DNA of 64,000 nt from Bactrocera neohumeralis. Lineage: Eukaryota > Arthropoda > Insecta > Diptera > Tephritidae. The stretch spans positions 48,257,824 to 48,321,823 of the forward strand of contig NC_065920.1 in the NCBI RefSeq assembly GCF_024586455.1, given 5' to 3'. Positions 1 to 11,367 of this stretch are shown one piece after another. Within the stretch, counting starts at the first letter, position 1, and each line of letters begins with the position of its first letter. The position numbers were made by a program, and so were the translations under genes. A model generated the notes under the pieces. It made no database searches, was not told the DNA's origin, and saw nothing but the letters and a program-made list of their open reading frames with translations.

Positions 1-341
1 ACTATATGTATGTACATATTTGTGCGTTGTCAAAATTTTATTCTATGCTTATTCTATCACTTGAATTCTCGACGAAAATGGGAAAATTTTATTCTCATCT
101 GTCAGAATTTTTATTTTTTTTAACGTAAATGGAAATATTAATGCCATCGATGACATTTGGGTGAACTTATATCTACATGCAGAGATTTTATGCCCTTGAA
201 GCATCGTAGATTTTTCTCAATAACAAGTTAAGTAACTAAGATTTAAATAAATTTCACTGTCATTATGACCGTTGTAGTTATGACAGAGAACTTAAAAGTG
301 AGTGCTTTTATGTTCTCTGGTTATGATATTCTGTTTATTGA
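1..341. other. AT-rich intergenic sequence
   Basis: There is no coding frame, RNA gene or recognisable repeat here apart from a short TATG/TACA microsatellite at the extreme left. A type III HINE element begins at about 342. Confidence 0.5.
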
Positions 342-1125
342 TTTTTATACTCTCGCAACATGTTGGTACAGAGTATTATAGTTGTGTTCACGGTTGTTTG
401 TATCACCTAAAACTAATCGATATAGATATGAAATCATACATATATATTATAAATTATCAGGAATGCAAGACCTTTTTGACATTTGCCTGTTTGATTGATT
501 GTCCACTCGTGTCAAATTCGCAAAAGTTGTATGGATGTTCCTTGCCAGCTCTTCTGACGGACCAATAGAATTTGTGCAGTTTATGGACCCGATACAGTTT
601 CCATTTCCACCGCACAACGATGGTTTCAACGTTTTCGTTCTGGTGTAGAGGTGGTCGAAGATGCGGCACGCTTCGGAAGGCCTGTCGTCGAAAATTGCGA
701 TAAAATCGCTGAATTGGTTGAAAGAGACCGGCATAGTAGCAGCCGTAGCATCGGTCAAGAGCTGAGCATGAGTCATCAAAAATTCATTTCAATTTCACTA
801 AAAAAAAAAAATCAATAAAACTACCGCAAGACTTTTTTTACAACCCATTATCTTATAAATTATCAGGAATGCGAGACGAGTGACTGCCTGTCCGTCCACT
901 CGTACCAAATTAAAGTTGTATGGATGTTCCTTGCCACAATAAGTCTTTTACGCCCTAGCTTTTTATCGACAATAGCGGTGAATATTTGAGGTCTAGTATT
1001 GATATACGGAAAAAATAATTTTATGATATAGGCATACCCTTGTGCTAAAAATGGATGAAATCAGGTCAATACTTTCCATAAACCCATATTCCTAATATAA
1101 AGAATTTCGAACTTCGGGTTAGCTT
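342..1125 (+). mobile_element. Type III HINE (DINE-1/mini-me-like) element, disrupted
   Basis: The left end reads TTTTTATACTCTCGCAACA, followed by the GAGTATTATAG and GTTCACGGTTGTTTG blocks shared with the other HINE copies. A remnant of the GTCC tract remains near 890. The right part (about 1040-1120) matches, in reverse, the interior of the element at 41853, including a shared block around GGTCAATACTT. No 3' hairpin end is seen, so the right end is lost. A mariner derivative sits inside. HINE elements are non-coding and thought to be moved by Helentron rolling-circle proteins supplied elsewhere; that role is family knowledge. Confidence 0.65.
560..848 (+). pseudogene. Mariner derivative, copy 1 (5'-truncated transposase remnant)
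   Basis: The plus strand encodes part of the N-terminal helix-turn-helix of a mariner transposase (about CAVYGPDT through VENCDKIAELVERD). It then jumps directly to the 3' terminal inverted repeat, ending TTTACAACCCAT at 848 followed by TA. The catalytic domain is absent. The left terminal repeat is also absent, because the sequence starts inside the coding region. Copies at 16135 and 53747 show the same internal deletion. There is no function; it is a relic. Confidence 0.8.
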
Positions 1126-1342
1126 TATACCGCATTTTGCTTATTTTAATAGTTTTGAATTGTAAATCCATTGATAAATTATAATGTGATTATTAAAATC
1201 AACATTTTGGTATTTTCTTGCTTCCTAGTTTTCCTTTTTTTACTTTTTCGTTATTTTGAAATTTGTGAGAATATCCTAATAGCTAGCTGCTCTTAGTAGC
1301 TATGATACAAACGAATTGTAAATCATACATATTAATAAACAT

Positions 1343-2439
1343 TGGTTCTCTTCTGTGAGTCTGGAACTGTCGGAGCAAAAAACTGAAGTTTTGCTCATAA
1401 GCACCAGGAAGGTAGAAGAACAAATAGAGCACACCATACGGGAGTGCGAGATTACTTCGCAGCAGCAGCTGAAGTATCTGGGAGTAATATTAGATTCTAA
1501 ATTAAAATTTAAAGAACACCTGGAGTATTCCTCCAGTAAAGCAAATAAAATTTACAATGCTCTATCGAGAATGATGACCAATACAGGCTGTGTGCGTTCC
1601 AGCCGGCGATTCTTAATAGCGAAAGCAATGAGCTCCGTAATACTGTACGCAGCACCAGTATGGATACAGGCAATGGATATAAAAGCGTATGCTAAACAAA
1701 TGATTGCAGTGCATAGGCTTTCTGCAATTCGAGTAATAAGTGCTTTCCGGACTACATCAACTGACGCTGCTGAAGTATTAGCCAGCATGCCGCCCATTGA
1801 CATCCAGGGAGATGAACTCGAGCGTTTATATCATCTATCAGCGCCTAAAACAGTATCGGCAAGGACAGAGGAGAGGGACAAAAGCATTAAAATGTGGCAG
1901 GAGCGGTGGAATTCCTCATCCAAAGGGCGTTGGACCCACCGACTGATACCGGACATCCACTCGTGGATAGACAGACGACATGGGGACCTAGACTTTTATC
2001 TGACCCAAATACTTAGTGGACATGGGTGCTTTAGAAGCTACCTTTTCAGATTCAACAATGACATTAGTCCGAACTGTCCGACATGTACAGAGCATATAGA
2101 AGACTCTGAGCATGTACTATTTTATTGCCCTCGATTTTCAAATACAAGGGAAATGCTAAAAACCACACTCGGTGGTGGTTTTACGGTCGATAATTTAACG
2201 AAATTCATGTGTCAGTCGACTGATAATTGGAAAGCTGTCAGCGAAGCGTCAGCATCCATAATGACAAAACTGAGACAAATTAGGCGTCCGTCAGTCCGCA
2301 CAATAGAGGAGATTTAAATGTCCTGTCCCTCCCACGAAGTAATACTTAATCGGTGGTGAGCCTTGAGTTGGGAGTAGGTGAGGTTTAGCGGAGTAAAGTT
2401 CCGCACTCCGGCTTTCGATGCTTCCCCCTACTATAAAAA

Positions 2440-2482
<43 letters not shown>
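1343..2482 (+). mobile_element. R1-clade LINE, 5'-truncated copy with poly(A) tail
   Basis: This insertion consists of a 3' coding fragment (1355-2317), a short 3' UTR (2318-2440) and a 42-A tail (2441-2482). The flanks carry a probable target-site duplication: ACATATTAATAAACAT at 1327-1342 and ACATACTAATAAAAAT at 2485-2500, which match at 14 of 16 positions. 5' truncation, an A tail and flanking repeats are the hallmarks of target-primed reverse transcription. Many R1-clade elements insert in rDNA or other repeats, but neither flank here looks like 28S rDNA. Confidence 0.85.
1355..2317 (+). pseudogene. R1-clade reverse transcriptase C-terminal fragment
   Basis: This is a 320-residue uninterrupted frame. 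It starts just after the RT palm (SEQKTEVLLISTRK, then LKYLGVILDSKLKFKEHL). It continues through the R1 thumb/connection region (VHRLSAIRVISAFRT, GRWTHRLIPDI, YLTQILSGHGCF). It ends with a CCHC-like zinc motif, CPTCTEHIEDSEHVLFYC. The endonuclease and catalytic RT motifs are missing because of 5' truncation, so the initiator at 1355 is only the first in-frame codon and not a real start. The absence of stops over 960 bases suggests a fairly recent insertion. The clade call rests on the motif order and is strong; the exact family is unknown. Confidence 0.85.
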
Positions 2483-2486
<4 letters not shown>

Positions 2487-4940
2487 ATACTAATAAAAAT
2501 GTAAACAACAAATGCCTTAGAAAAACATAAATGCTTTTTTTTACATTTTTGGATTAAAAATCTTTTTTCATAAGACAAAGCACGCTCCGGAGTAGCAGAA
2601 CCTCTATATGGAATTAACTGAAGTTCTATATGGTTAAATCATGATTAAAATCTTGCCTTTTGACAATTCACATCTCGCCAAAAAATTGCAATGTTTGTGC
2701 TCTTCATTAAGATTCTTTATAAATAATATGGAAATTCTCAACACTCAACCTTAACTAATAGTTAGCATTCATATAACGATGACAATAAATTTTAAACAAT
2801 TTCGTTTGCACTACTCTGTGCAACTTGTTGTGAATATCCCTTTTATATTGTCTCAGCTGTTAGTTGTCGTACTCTGAACGCCGTAATATATTGTTTTGCA
2901 TAGTGCGCATGTGGCAAAATAAACAAAACGGAAAGTCAATGTGAAGAGGAACAACAAAAATGGTGCGAATTGAAATCTAATAGGAATCTAGTGTACTGCT
3001 ACATACAAAATACAGTTATTTGACTTATTTTTAATGGATATTAATTTCACATTTATACAACTAATAAAAGACAGCACGTTATTGGAAATAATAAAAGCGC
3101 GAATTTATGCTTACAAGTATTTATATTTACTCGGACAAGTCGCACGATTCACCAAATGATGTCAGCACAGGGTGTTTCGAGTGTTAACTAAACGTTAGTG
3201 TGAAGCTAATTGGACGTTCATAGCATCGTTTGCTTTACCAGTGATTTTAGTTTAGTGTTGCAAAGTGTCGGTGTCGGTTGTTTCGTGTACGCGTCCCGTA
3301 GTGTGAATTGAATATTGTGCGAGACAAGAGTGCGGAAACGGATACCAAGCAATAACAACAAACCAATACAAAAGAACAAGCGCAGAAGAAGTGTTGTTTT
3401 TTTTTTACAAAATAATTCGCAGATACATATTTATATACAAAAATAGTTACGTTGCAAAATATGTGTACAAAATGAAAAGACGCGTGTGAGTGATGTTGCC
3501 AAGAGTTAAGCAATAAAATAAACTAGAGCAGAGAGCATAAGAAATAATAATAATAAACTGATATTGGCTAAAAGGTCAGTCAACCGATTTTGGCAAGTTT
3601 ATGAAAAGGTTAGAAGAAGGCAGCGATAGTGGCATAAAAGCAGCAACAAATATTTCAAAGTAAGCAGTGTTTATATTATAAATTTTAAGTGAAAATGTAA
3701 GAAAGTATATAAATAATAGTGCACTGTTAATGTTTGTGGTGTGTGTGAGTGTGTGTGCGTGATTTATAGTTGAAAATAATATGTAATGTAAAGTAAACAC
3801 AAGAATAACACGTGAAAACAAAACAGAAAAATTACGAAAAACATTATGAAGAGCAAAACAAAATTGCATACATGCGCTGCACAAGCATAAATATGTATGT
3901 ATGTATGTACATATGTGTATATGTAAGTAGAATGCATATATCAAGTAGCAGAGCAGCTTATGGACCGATATGGTATGTAACACTTAATGGCTTAAGTGCC
4001 AGCAGCAACGCAAAGATATATGTACATACGAATATATATACATATATAAACGTAAGCGTGTGCGCGTTGGCCAAATAGCACTTAAACGTGTTTCGGTACT
4101 TGTTTTCCACCGCAGCCACGTCGCCCACTTAAACGCCAATACCTTATTTGTTGACTGCTTGCTGGCTGCTGGCTGCTGCCTGCTTTGCTCCCCCACAGCG
4201 GCGTAGCGAGCAGAGCAGACGACAGCGAGCAACCAACTCAGTTGTTGTACCATGCTGTGTACGCACACATGCATAAACAAACAGAAGTATGCATTTTTTA
4301 GGTACATACATACATATGTTTGTATAGTATATGCATATCAGAAAAGCTGAAGCTGCGGCTGCGGCTGCGGCGACCGCGGAATCAAATGTCAACGCTGCTG
4401 CATTTTACCAATGCGTTGTTGTTATTTTTATTGTTCGTGCTATTGTAACAGTTTCATATTGTCATTGTCGGTCGCAACGATACGATTGCATGCATCATCT
4501 CATTGTTGGTTCGTTTCGTCAACCATTTCCAGAATCGGCTAACAAAGGCAGTTTATTGGAGTTTAATGAATTTAGTTGCACACACACACACTCACACAAA
4601 CGCAAACGGGCACAGAAACACGGCAAAGCAATAAATTGTATGGCATGCGTGTCGTATATTTGGTTTGCGTGTGCAGTCACCACTTAGCTCGACCACTCCA
4701 CCTCCTGCTTCATGAATTTCACTGAACTTTGCGTGCACTGGTGTGTCAACATCTGTGCATCTCATGCCCAGCAAGTCGGAGATTATACATTCACATTTGC
4801 GGTTTGGTTGTGCGAAACCGCTATGTGGCGTACATTGTGTTAGAATTGCAAAAAATCGATTATAACAACAAATCAGCTGATGAATTCCCGAATTCAGAAG
4901 GCATTGTTATTGTTTGATTGAGTCCAATGTGTTTGGTGTG
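2483..4940. other. Repeat-poor stretch, candidate promoter/5' UTR region of a host gene
   Basis: No transposon sequence is recognisable over about 2.4 kb, which is exceptional in this window. The part at 3160-3560 is GT- and CA-rich in the manner of fly 5' UTRs. A possible splice donor (AAAG then GTCAGT) lies at about 3570. A GC-rich patch at 4120-4400 contains short CTG/GCGGCT runs and an initiator-like TCAGTT at 4238. Small frames across the region look random. A strong acceptor at 63504 requires an upstream non-coding exon, and this is the best-looking place in the window, but no sequence link proves it. Confidence 0.25.
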
Positions 4941-5530
4941 GAAGGCTTACAGGCTTTATGCGGTAACTTTTAAGCATTGCAGCAACAAATTTAAAATTCT
5001 AAAAAAAATTTTGCTGCTCGTGTGTATATTTGACATTAATAAAGTCACTCGAAAATCCTGCCATACCATACAAACTGAACCATCGGAATCAAGAGGTTGT
5101 ATGGAAAACTTTTTCATTTGACACGATATCTTTACGAAATTTGACGATTTAAGACAATACTTACAATAAAGAAATTGTTCATATCGGATCACTATCGCAT
5201 ATTTACATATACAAACTGAACGTTCGGAATCAAGTGCTTGTATGGAAAGATTTTTCATTTCACACTTTGACAAATTTCATTTTCACCAAATTTGGCATGT
5301 CTTATCTTCTAAGCTAATAGTTTCATCTCCGAAGAAATTGTTTAGATCGGTTCACTATTGCATGTAGCCGCCATATAAACCGAACGAACGGAATCAAGTG
5401 CTTGTATGGAAAGATTTTTCATTCGACAAGATATCTCCACGAAATTTGGCATGCTTTATTGTCTAAGAGAATAATTCAATCTCCGATAAAATTGTTCAGA
5501 TTGGAGCACTATAGTATCTACATACATATG
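4940..5530 (+). repeat. Array of type II HINE monomers (~150-160 bp), diverged
   Basis: At least three diverged monomers lie in tandem. Each contains a CATACAAACTGAAC-like block, GGAATCAAG, a CTTGTATGGAAA block, CATTTGACAAGATATC, ACGAAATTTGGCATG and CTCCGAAGAAATTG. They are in the same orientation as the complete element at 6259. Neither element end is present, so this is a fragment or an expanded internal array. Confidence 0.7.
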
Positions 5531-6258
5531 TACATACGTAGTTTTCCAAAAATAATGCAACACGATTTGTCAAAATGCCCTGTATTTATGCTTATGACCT
5601 AATTTAAGCTCCCTTAATCACTTATTTATAGCTTACTTTATTATATAAGTATTTGCTTTAAAACTTTTGTCCAAAGTACGGTCTCTGATTTGCTTCGCAT
5701 TCCCTCTTGATATGCTTTGCTAATAGACTTTGTCGTCACGGTTGCAGCGGTGATGGCGGTTGCTGTGGTTTCTATCGCTATTAAAAGCAAAATGCCAGAC
5801 AAGAATTTCATGTCATATGAAAAAATTGTAGCATTTGTAGCATTTCCTCGTTTTCATGTACTAAATAATACATGTGTGTACATATATATACATATGTTTA
5901 CTTACATACAGACATTTGTGCGTGTTATATATTTATATTTACACAATATTTATACAGCGCCACAACACAAGGTATATAGACTTCACAATAATCACAATGA
6001 CAGTGTTACATAATCAGTAAAAAATATATGTACGTCTGAACCACTATGGGTTTATTTGTACATACAAGTATGAATACAGTTTGATAGCTTCGTGAAATTT
6101 CATAACCGAAAATCGTACAACGATGTATTTCTCAAAGTTTTTGCTTCCGAACGAGTTCTAGTGTGAGTTTTCGGAAACAATTAATTGCCAATTCAGAAAA
6201 TTTGGTACTCGAAACTCCAAGAAAAGTGTGATAAATATTTCCATTTATGTAAATTAAT
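5531..6258. other. Intergenic, nothing recognised
   Basis: AT-rich sequence with short TACATATG runs (5520-5535, 5878-5900). Short frames here show no recognisable motif. Confidence 0.4.
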
Positions 6259-6789
6259 TATACCCTGAACAGGGTATATTAAGTTTGTCACGAAGTTTGT
6301 AACACTCAGAAGGAATCGTCGGAGACCCTATAAAGTATATATATAAATGATCAGTATGTCGAGCTGAGTCGATTTAGCCATGTCCGTCTGTCTGTCCGTC
6401 TGTCTGTCTGTCTGTCTGTATATATACGAACTAGTCCCTCAGCTTTTAAGGTATCGTTTTGAAATTTTGCAAACGTCATTTTCTCTTCAAGAAGCTGCTC
6501 ATTTGTCGGAACGGCCGATATCGGACCACTATAACATATAGCTGCCATATAAACTGAACGATCGGAATCAAGTTCTTGTATGGACAACTTTCACATTTGA
6601 TAAGATATATTCACGAAATTTGGTATATATTATTTCCTAAGGCAACAATGTAATCTCCGAAGAAATTGATCAGATCGGTTAACTATAGCATATAGCTGCC
6701 ATACAAACTGAACACATAGTTTCTAACAGAAATGCACCTGTGAAGGGTATTTAGCTTCGGTGCAACCGAAGTTAACGTTTTTTCTTGTT
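6259..6789 (+). mobile_element. Type II HINE element, nearly complete
   Basis: The left end is a palindrome (TATACCCTGAACAGGGTATA). A GATC-containing block and a GTCT/GTCC tract (6383-6418) follow. Next comes one internal monomer (TATCGGACCACTATAACATA and onward) and a 3' hairpin, CTTCGGTGCAACCGAAG. The end is TTAACGTTTTTTCTTGTTT. This layout of terminal palindrome, GTCY microsatellite and 3' stem-loop is that of DINE-1/mini-me elements. It has no coding capacity. Confidence 0.75.
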
Positions 6790-7319
6790 TTTTTTAATAC
6801 TCTGCCTGGAAAATTAGAAAATCTGACATACAAGGTTATCGTTTCTCCACAAAACGAAAAGAATTCAAAACATCATTAATTCAAAGTCAAAAAAGATATT
6901 TTATCGAAACCTTTATAATAATGTCTGGAGGTCGAATAATGTATTTTCTCCTTAGTTGATTTGTTCTTTGATATACCATCTTTAAGAAACTCACCTCAAG
7001 CTATTTATATGGCATTTATCTAAGCGATGACCTATGTACGTGATGATGCCTATAGATAACTTTTTGGATAAATGTTCCCACTACTTCGTCTGTTGCCATT
7101 TACCCGATGCCCGCTTTTGTGTACGAGTTTAAGATACAATTACGACGAATCACTTCACAACGATAAATAATAGAATACCGCCATCCTCTGGGTTAAGGTT
7201 TAACATGATATCTTCAGGTACTTTCAGGAGAGTCTCATCTGCTTGACATTTTGCGTTCTATCACTGGATCAATGAACCTCGCGTGCGCTTAGCAGGCTCT
7301 GATTGACGACCCTCTCCTG
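6790..7319. other. Intergenic, nothing recognised
   Basis: No gene, RNA or clear repeat was found between the type II element and the RNase H fragment. Confidence 0.4.
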
Positions 7320-7560
7320 TGCGATTGTTAGCTTCTTTTGATCGTCGGCTTTGCAGTTTCCAGGAATTCCGCAATGATCATCAACCAAACGAGTTTGCTG
7401 ATGGAGTACCTTGGTGATACTTTTATTGAGGACAGACTAGCTTTGAGCGCACAGTTAGCCAGTTCAGCTCCCCTTCCAACTTTACCTGCTGGCTTCGAAC
7501 CATCCGCGAAAAAGCTCAGTGCAACTCTTCTCCAGCGACTCCTCCACATCCACATATCTT
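7320..7560 (-). pseudogene. LINE RNase H fragment
   Basis: The minus strand encodes LSFFADGSKPAGKVGRGAEL, which matches the first strand of the RNase H fold (the catalytic Asp of the DGS motif) in I/LOA-group LINEs. The rest of the domain is missing on both sides, so only about 75 residues remain. It is a short relic with no neighbours of the same element. Confidence 0.6.
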
Positions 7561-8525
7561 TTTACACCAAGTTAGGACTTAAATGTTACCTGAAACTTTC
7601 CTTAGAATTTTTTTCATTGCCCATCAATTGCTTTTTCTGCAGGGTACACTAAACGTACCTACACATACAGCATGTCTTCATAAATAGTATTCTGCTGCAG
7701 CGTTGACAGCCGTAAACGTTGTGTTGCTGTCGGCCAAATGGTGGTTTTCATTCAAAACTTAGCACATCGATCATATTTTGTGAATTTTTGAAGCTCTATG
7801 AATCTGTGCTCGTATATACACACACACGTATTAGATGTTCTTCGTATGTACGTATGTATAAATATTTCTATAAAAATAAAAATAATGCTTTTTTAATTTA
7901 TTTCTGGTTAGCGGCAATTGCGCAGGACCTTCAGTAGCAGATCTGTATATGAATTCATGTAGTTTTGTAATTTTTTCAAATATCATTATTCGTAGCTTCT
8001 TTTATGTGTACAATTAAGATGTTTGTATATAACATATGTACATATGTACATGTAGTATGTTTTTGCTTTTCTCATTTCAATAATTATCTGTTTACAAATT
8101 CAAAATGAGCTTAAGCACCTGCCTTTAATAATTCACTAATTAATGATGGCATCAAGAGGTGTTAAAATTTTAACTAAACGGTACAAGTACCTCTGCTTGT
8201 ATGCTTTCATATATTTAAATATTTCTGAATTTTTGTAAATATGCCATTTCCACCTATTGGTTAGACATTAGTAAAATTAGTTATGAACGCAAAACAAGTT
8301 TTTCTCCTAACTTCATGCTTGGTTTCTTCTAATTAGTTAGTTAACCAACCAAAATTCCTTCGATTTGTATTGTGTAAGCGGAATGTTGACGTTTTGAAAC
8401 AAAGATCGCGAAATCGTGTTCTTCAAAAGCATGTGTCATAAATGCACAAAACTAGAGTTTTTGGAATAAATTACGCAAAATGTAAATAAACTAATCCACG
8501 CAATTTTCTTGCTCCACTTTTACAT
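7561..8525. other. Intergenic, nothing recognised
   Basis: AT-rich sequence with short CA and TACATATG microsatellites (7815-7860, 8030-8055). A fragment resembling the outer DD41D mariner end (GTACCTCTGCTTG) is at about 8188. No coding frame stands out. Confidence 0.35.
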
Positions 8526-9215
8526 AAGTTGTGACAAAAAAGTATTGAAAATAAAACGCAAAATATTTCATTTTTTATTAATATTTATTTTGTTGACTTT
8601 AAAGTAATCCCTACCAGATGTAATACAGTTATGCCAAGGATTTTTTCAGTCCTCGAAACATTTTTCATAAGCACTTTTTGGGATTGCCTTCAGCTTCTTC
8701 AGCGAATTTTTTTCAATCTCTTCGATCGACTGAAAACGGGTTTCATTGCGTTGATTGTTGATTTGTTTGCATGTCAAACTCATAGACCCATGTTTCATCG
8801 GCAGTTAAAATGCTCTCCATGAATATGTGATCAGAATTCGCAAGATCAAGCATGTCCAAACATACCTGTTTGCGGTACACTTTTTGACGCGGTTCAAACC
8901 CTAAAAAAAATATCCACCAAAATCATTTGAACGGAATCGCGAGAAATGTAGAGCCTCTTGCCATCTCTCTAACACTTGCGATTTTCAAGTACCCTATCCT
9001 TCACTTTTCTAATATTTTCATCAGTCGTCTACAACGAGAGATGTCGTCAACGATCTCTCGACCGTCACGAAATTTGGTTACAAACAAAAAAATTGAGAGA
9101 AATTCTTTGTTTGATACAATGTAAAAATCACAACGCACTACTGAGGTGTACCGACATAAGCAGCTGCTGTAAATAAACTGGTTGACAGATCGCGCTCTTA
9201 TTTGGCAGAGTAATT
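8526..9215 (-). pseudogene. Mariner (SETMAR-like) transposase, internally deleted and frameshifted
   Basis: Read on the minus strand from right to left, the decayed frames show three blocks. The first is an N-terminal HTH linker (DGREIVDDIS and VREMARGS). The second is the first catalytic block (TADETWVYEFDMQTNQQ). After a deletion comes the C terminus (LKAIPKSAYEKCFEDWKK). The second and third catalytic Asp residues fall in the deleted segment. The 5' end (about 9135-9190, ACTGAGGTGTACCGAC and onward) matches the mirrored 5' end of another copy at 38990. The element is non-functional. The adjacent RTE fragment begins at about 9225. Confidence 0.7.
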
Positions 9216-9224
9216 AAATACAGT

Positions 9225-10049
9225 TAATCTATAATTCGATATCAATATCATCGGCATACGCCAGCAGCTGCAAACTTTTATAGAAGATGGTACCTTCTCT
9301 ATTTAGTTCTGCTGCTCGAACTATTTTCTCCAGAAGCAGGTTGAAGAAGTCGCACGATAAGGAGTCGCCTTGTCTGAAACCTCGTTTGGTATCGAACGGC
9401 TCGGAGAGGTCCTACCCGATCCTGAACGACAGTTTATACACAGCCGTATTAGTTTTGCGGGGATATCAAATTCAGACATCGCGGCACAAAGGCAGCTCCT
9501 TTACGTGCTGTCGAAAGCAGCTTTGAAATCGACGAAGAGGCGGTGTGTGTCGATTCTCCTTTCACTAGTCTTTTCCAAGATTTGGCGCATGGTGAATATC
9601 TGGTCGGTTGTTGATTTGCCAGGTCTAAAGCCACACTGATAAGTTCCAATCAGTTTGTTGACGGTGGACTTTAATCTTTCACACAATACGCTCGATAGAA
9701 CCTTATATGCGATGTTGAGGAGGCTTATCCCACGGTAGTTGGCGCAGATTGTAGGGTGTCCTTTTTTACGGATTGGGCATAGCACCTTTAAATTCCAATC
9801 GTTGGGCATGCTTTCGTCCGACCATATTTTACAAAGAAGCTGATCATGCTCCCCATCAGTTCTTCGCCGCCGTGTTCTAGGGGTTCTACAAGAGTATGCT
9901 CCGGTCTTGAAACCTTCTGTAAGCCGCCACATATTTTCATAGAATTTTCGAGCTTTACCCCTGTGAGCCAGCTTATCAAGCTCTTCATACTCACGCATTT
10001 CGGCCTCTTTCTTTATCTGTCTGCAAATGCGTCTCGCTTCCCTCTTCAA
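9225..10049 (-). pseudogene. RTE reverse transcriptase N-terminal half, broken
   Basis: The frame begins with a basic linker (MKREARRICRQIKKEAEMRE). A damaged stretch follows, and then the RT motifs CANYRGISLLNIAYKVLSS, CGFRPGKSTTDQIF and FVDFKAAFDST (the first catalytic Asp). Beyond 9500 the frame is lost, but the DNA continues to the YADD region and stops at about 9230, so the RT is not completed. Compared with copy B, a segment before QLLCKIWSDE is scrambled. Confidence 0.75.
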
Positions 10050-10307
10050 CTCTTGGTATCTATCCCATCCCGCACGTGTTGTGGTCGATCGTAACGTTGC
10101 GAGGTAGGCAGTCTGTTTTCTCTCCGCTGCGACACGGCACTCCTCGTCGTACCAGCTGTTCTTTTACATTCTCCGAAAACCAATGGTTTCGGTTGTTGCT
10201 GTACATAAGGAGTTTGAAATGCCGTCCCACAGTTCCCTTATACCGAGTTGTTGACGAGTGCTCTCAGAAAGCAAGAGTGCGAGCCGAGTAGAAAATCGTT
10301 CTGCTGT

Positions 10308-11132
10308 CTATTCTGATTGCAGCTTCTCGACGTCGAACCTTCCTTGTGTTTGTTGACGTGCGTTTTTTGCTGCACAGGGGCGGGTGCGAATCTTGGCTGC
10401 AGCAAGATAGTGGTCCGAGTCGATGTTAGGACCTCGGAGCGTACGCACGTCTAGAACACTGGAGACGTGTCTTCCGTCTATCACAACATGATCGATCTTA
10501 GTGGCTTTTCGATCCGGAGACACCCAGGTAGCTTGATGTATCTTCTTGTGCTGGAATCTAGTACCACAGATAACCATATTTCGGGCCCCGGCGAAGTCAA
10601 TCAGCCTCAACCCAATTGGAGATGTTTCGTCGTGGAGGCTGAATTTACCGACCGTAGTGGCAAATATACCTTCTTTGTCCACCCTGGCGTTAAAGTCGCC
10701 AAGCATGATTTTGACATCGTGGCGGGGGCAGCGATCTTAAGTGTGTTCCAAGCGCTTATAGAAGGCATCTTTGGTCACATCGTCCTTCTCTTCCGACGGG
10801 GCGTGGGCGCAAATCAGCGATATGTAGAAGAACATCGCTCTCTATCCCACCACGAATCCAACACCAAACTTGCGCTTCTTTATATGGCCACTGTAGTAAA
10901 TGTCACAAAGACCTACTCGACTCTGTCCTTGTCCCGTCCATCGCATTTCTTGGACGGCGGTGATGTCAGCCTTTATTTTCGCGAGAACATCAACCAGCTG
11001 GGCAGCGGCACCTTCCCAATTAAGGGTCCGGACATTCCAGATGCATGCCCTCAAATCGTAGTCCTTATTTCGTTTGCCATGGTCGTCATCAAAAGGGGGG
11101 CCTCTCATCCGAGGCTTGTTGTTCCTTTTCAT
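10308..11132 (-). pseudogene. RTE AP-endonuclease (EEP fold), frameshifted
   Basis: The N-terminal part (11132-10842) shows WNVRTLNWEG and AVQEMRW, the Asn and Glu metal-binding motifs of exonuclease-endonuclease-phosphatase nucleases. After a frameshift, 10706-10308 shows GDFNARV, KIDHVVID and DSDHYLAAAKIR, the Asp, Asn and terminal Asp-His motifs. All key catalytic motifs are therefore readable, but not in one frame. In RTE elements this domain nicks the target DNA to prime reverse transcription. The start at 11132 is the first Met before the domain. This is family-level identification by motifs. Confidence 0.8.
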
Positions 11133-11367
11133 TGGGTGTGGTTTTTTACGTGGCGGGTCCTAAACCCAGCGCAAAACCCTATGTAGGGATGTTTCGCCTT
11201 CTTTAGCTCGCCTTCGAACGGATGTTCTTAGGCTACCCAGAGGATACTTGGTCAAAGACCGGAAGTTGTGAGCTGGTTGAACCATGTGTAAAAGAATCGT
11301 TTTTGGCCACTCCCAAGTGAATGGCGATCAGAGAACTTTTCTCACTTGCGTGAACTTCTACACATGA

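Larger units (their letters stand above)
9225..11367 (-). mobile_element. RTE-like LINE, copy A (5' UTR, endonuclease, first half of RT)
   Basis: This is the longest copy of the RTE-like family in the window. It runs right to left from a 5' UTR (11133-11367) shared with the fragment at 40355. The AP-type endonuclease and the RT up to YADDID follow, and the copy breaks off at about 9230 in the middle of the catalytic motif. The family resembles insect 'craniofacial development protein 2-like' annotations, which are usually RTE-type endonucleases. A long plus-strand frame (10467-11186) is the antisense of the endonuclease and is not a gene. Confidence 0.8.

Noticed and set aside
3576..3983. 135-residue minus-strand frame
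   Set aside because: His/Tyr/Ile-rich translation of CA/TG-rich sequence with no domain, and no start or splice context. Treated as random.
4120..4400. GC-rich patch as a coding exon
   Set aside because: All frames are short, with Ala runs produced by GCGGCT repeats. It is kept only as a possible regulatory patch.
8870..8910. GGTTCAAACCC-like string as a tRNA T-arm
   Set aside because: No cloverleaf can be built around it, and it lies within the mariner relic.
10467..11186. 239-residue plus-strand open frame
   Set aside because: It is the antisense of the RTE endonuclease on the minus strand, which carries all the recognisable motifs. The plus frame has none.
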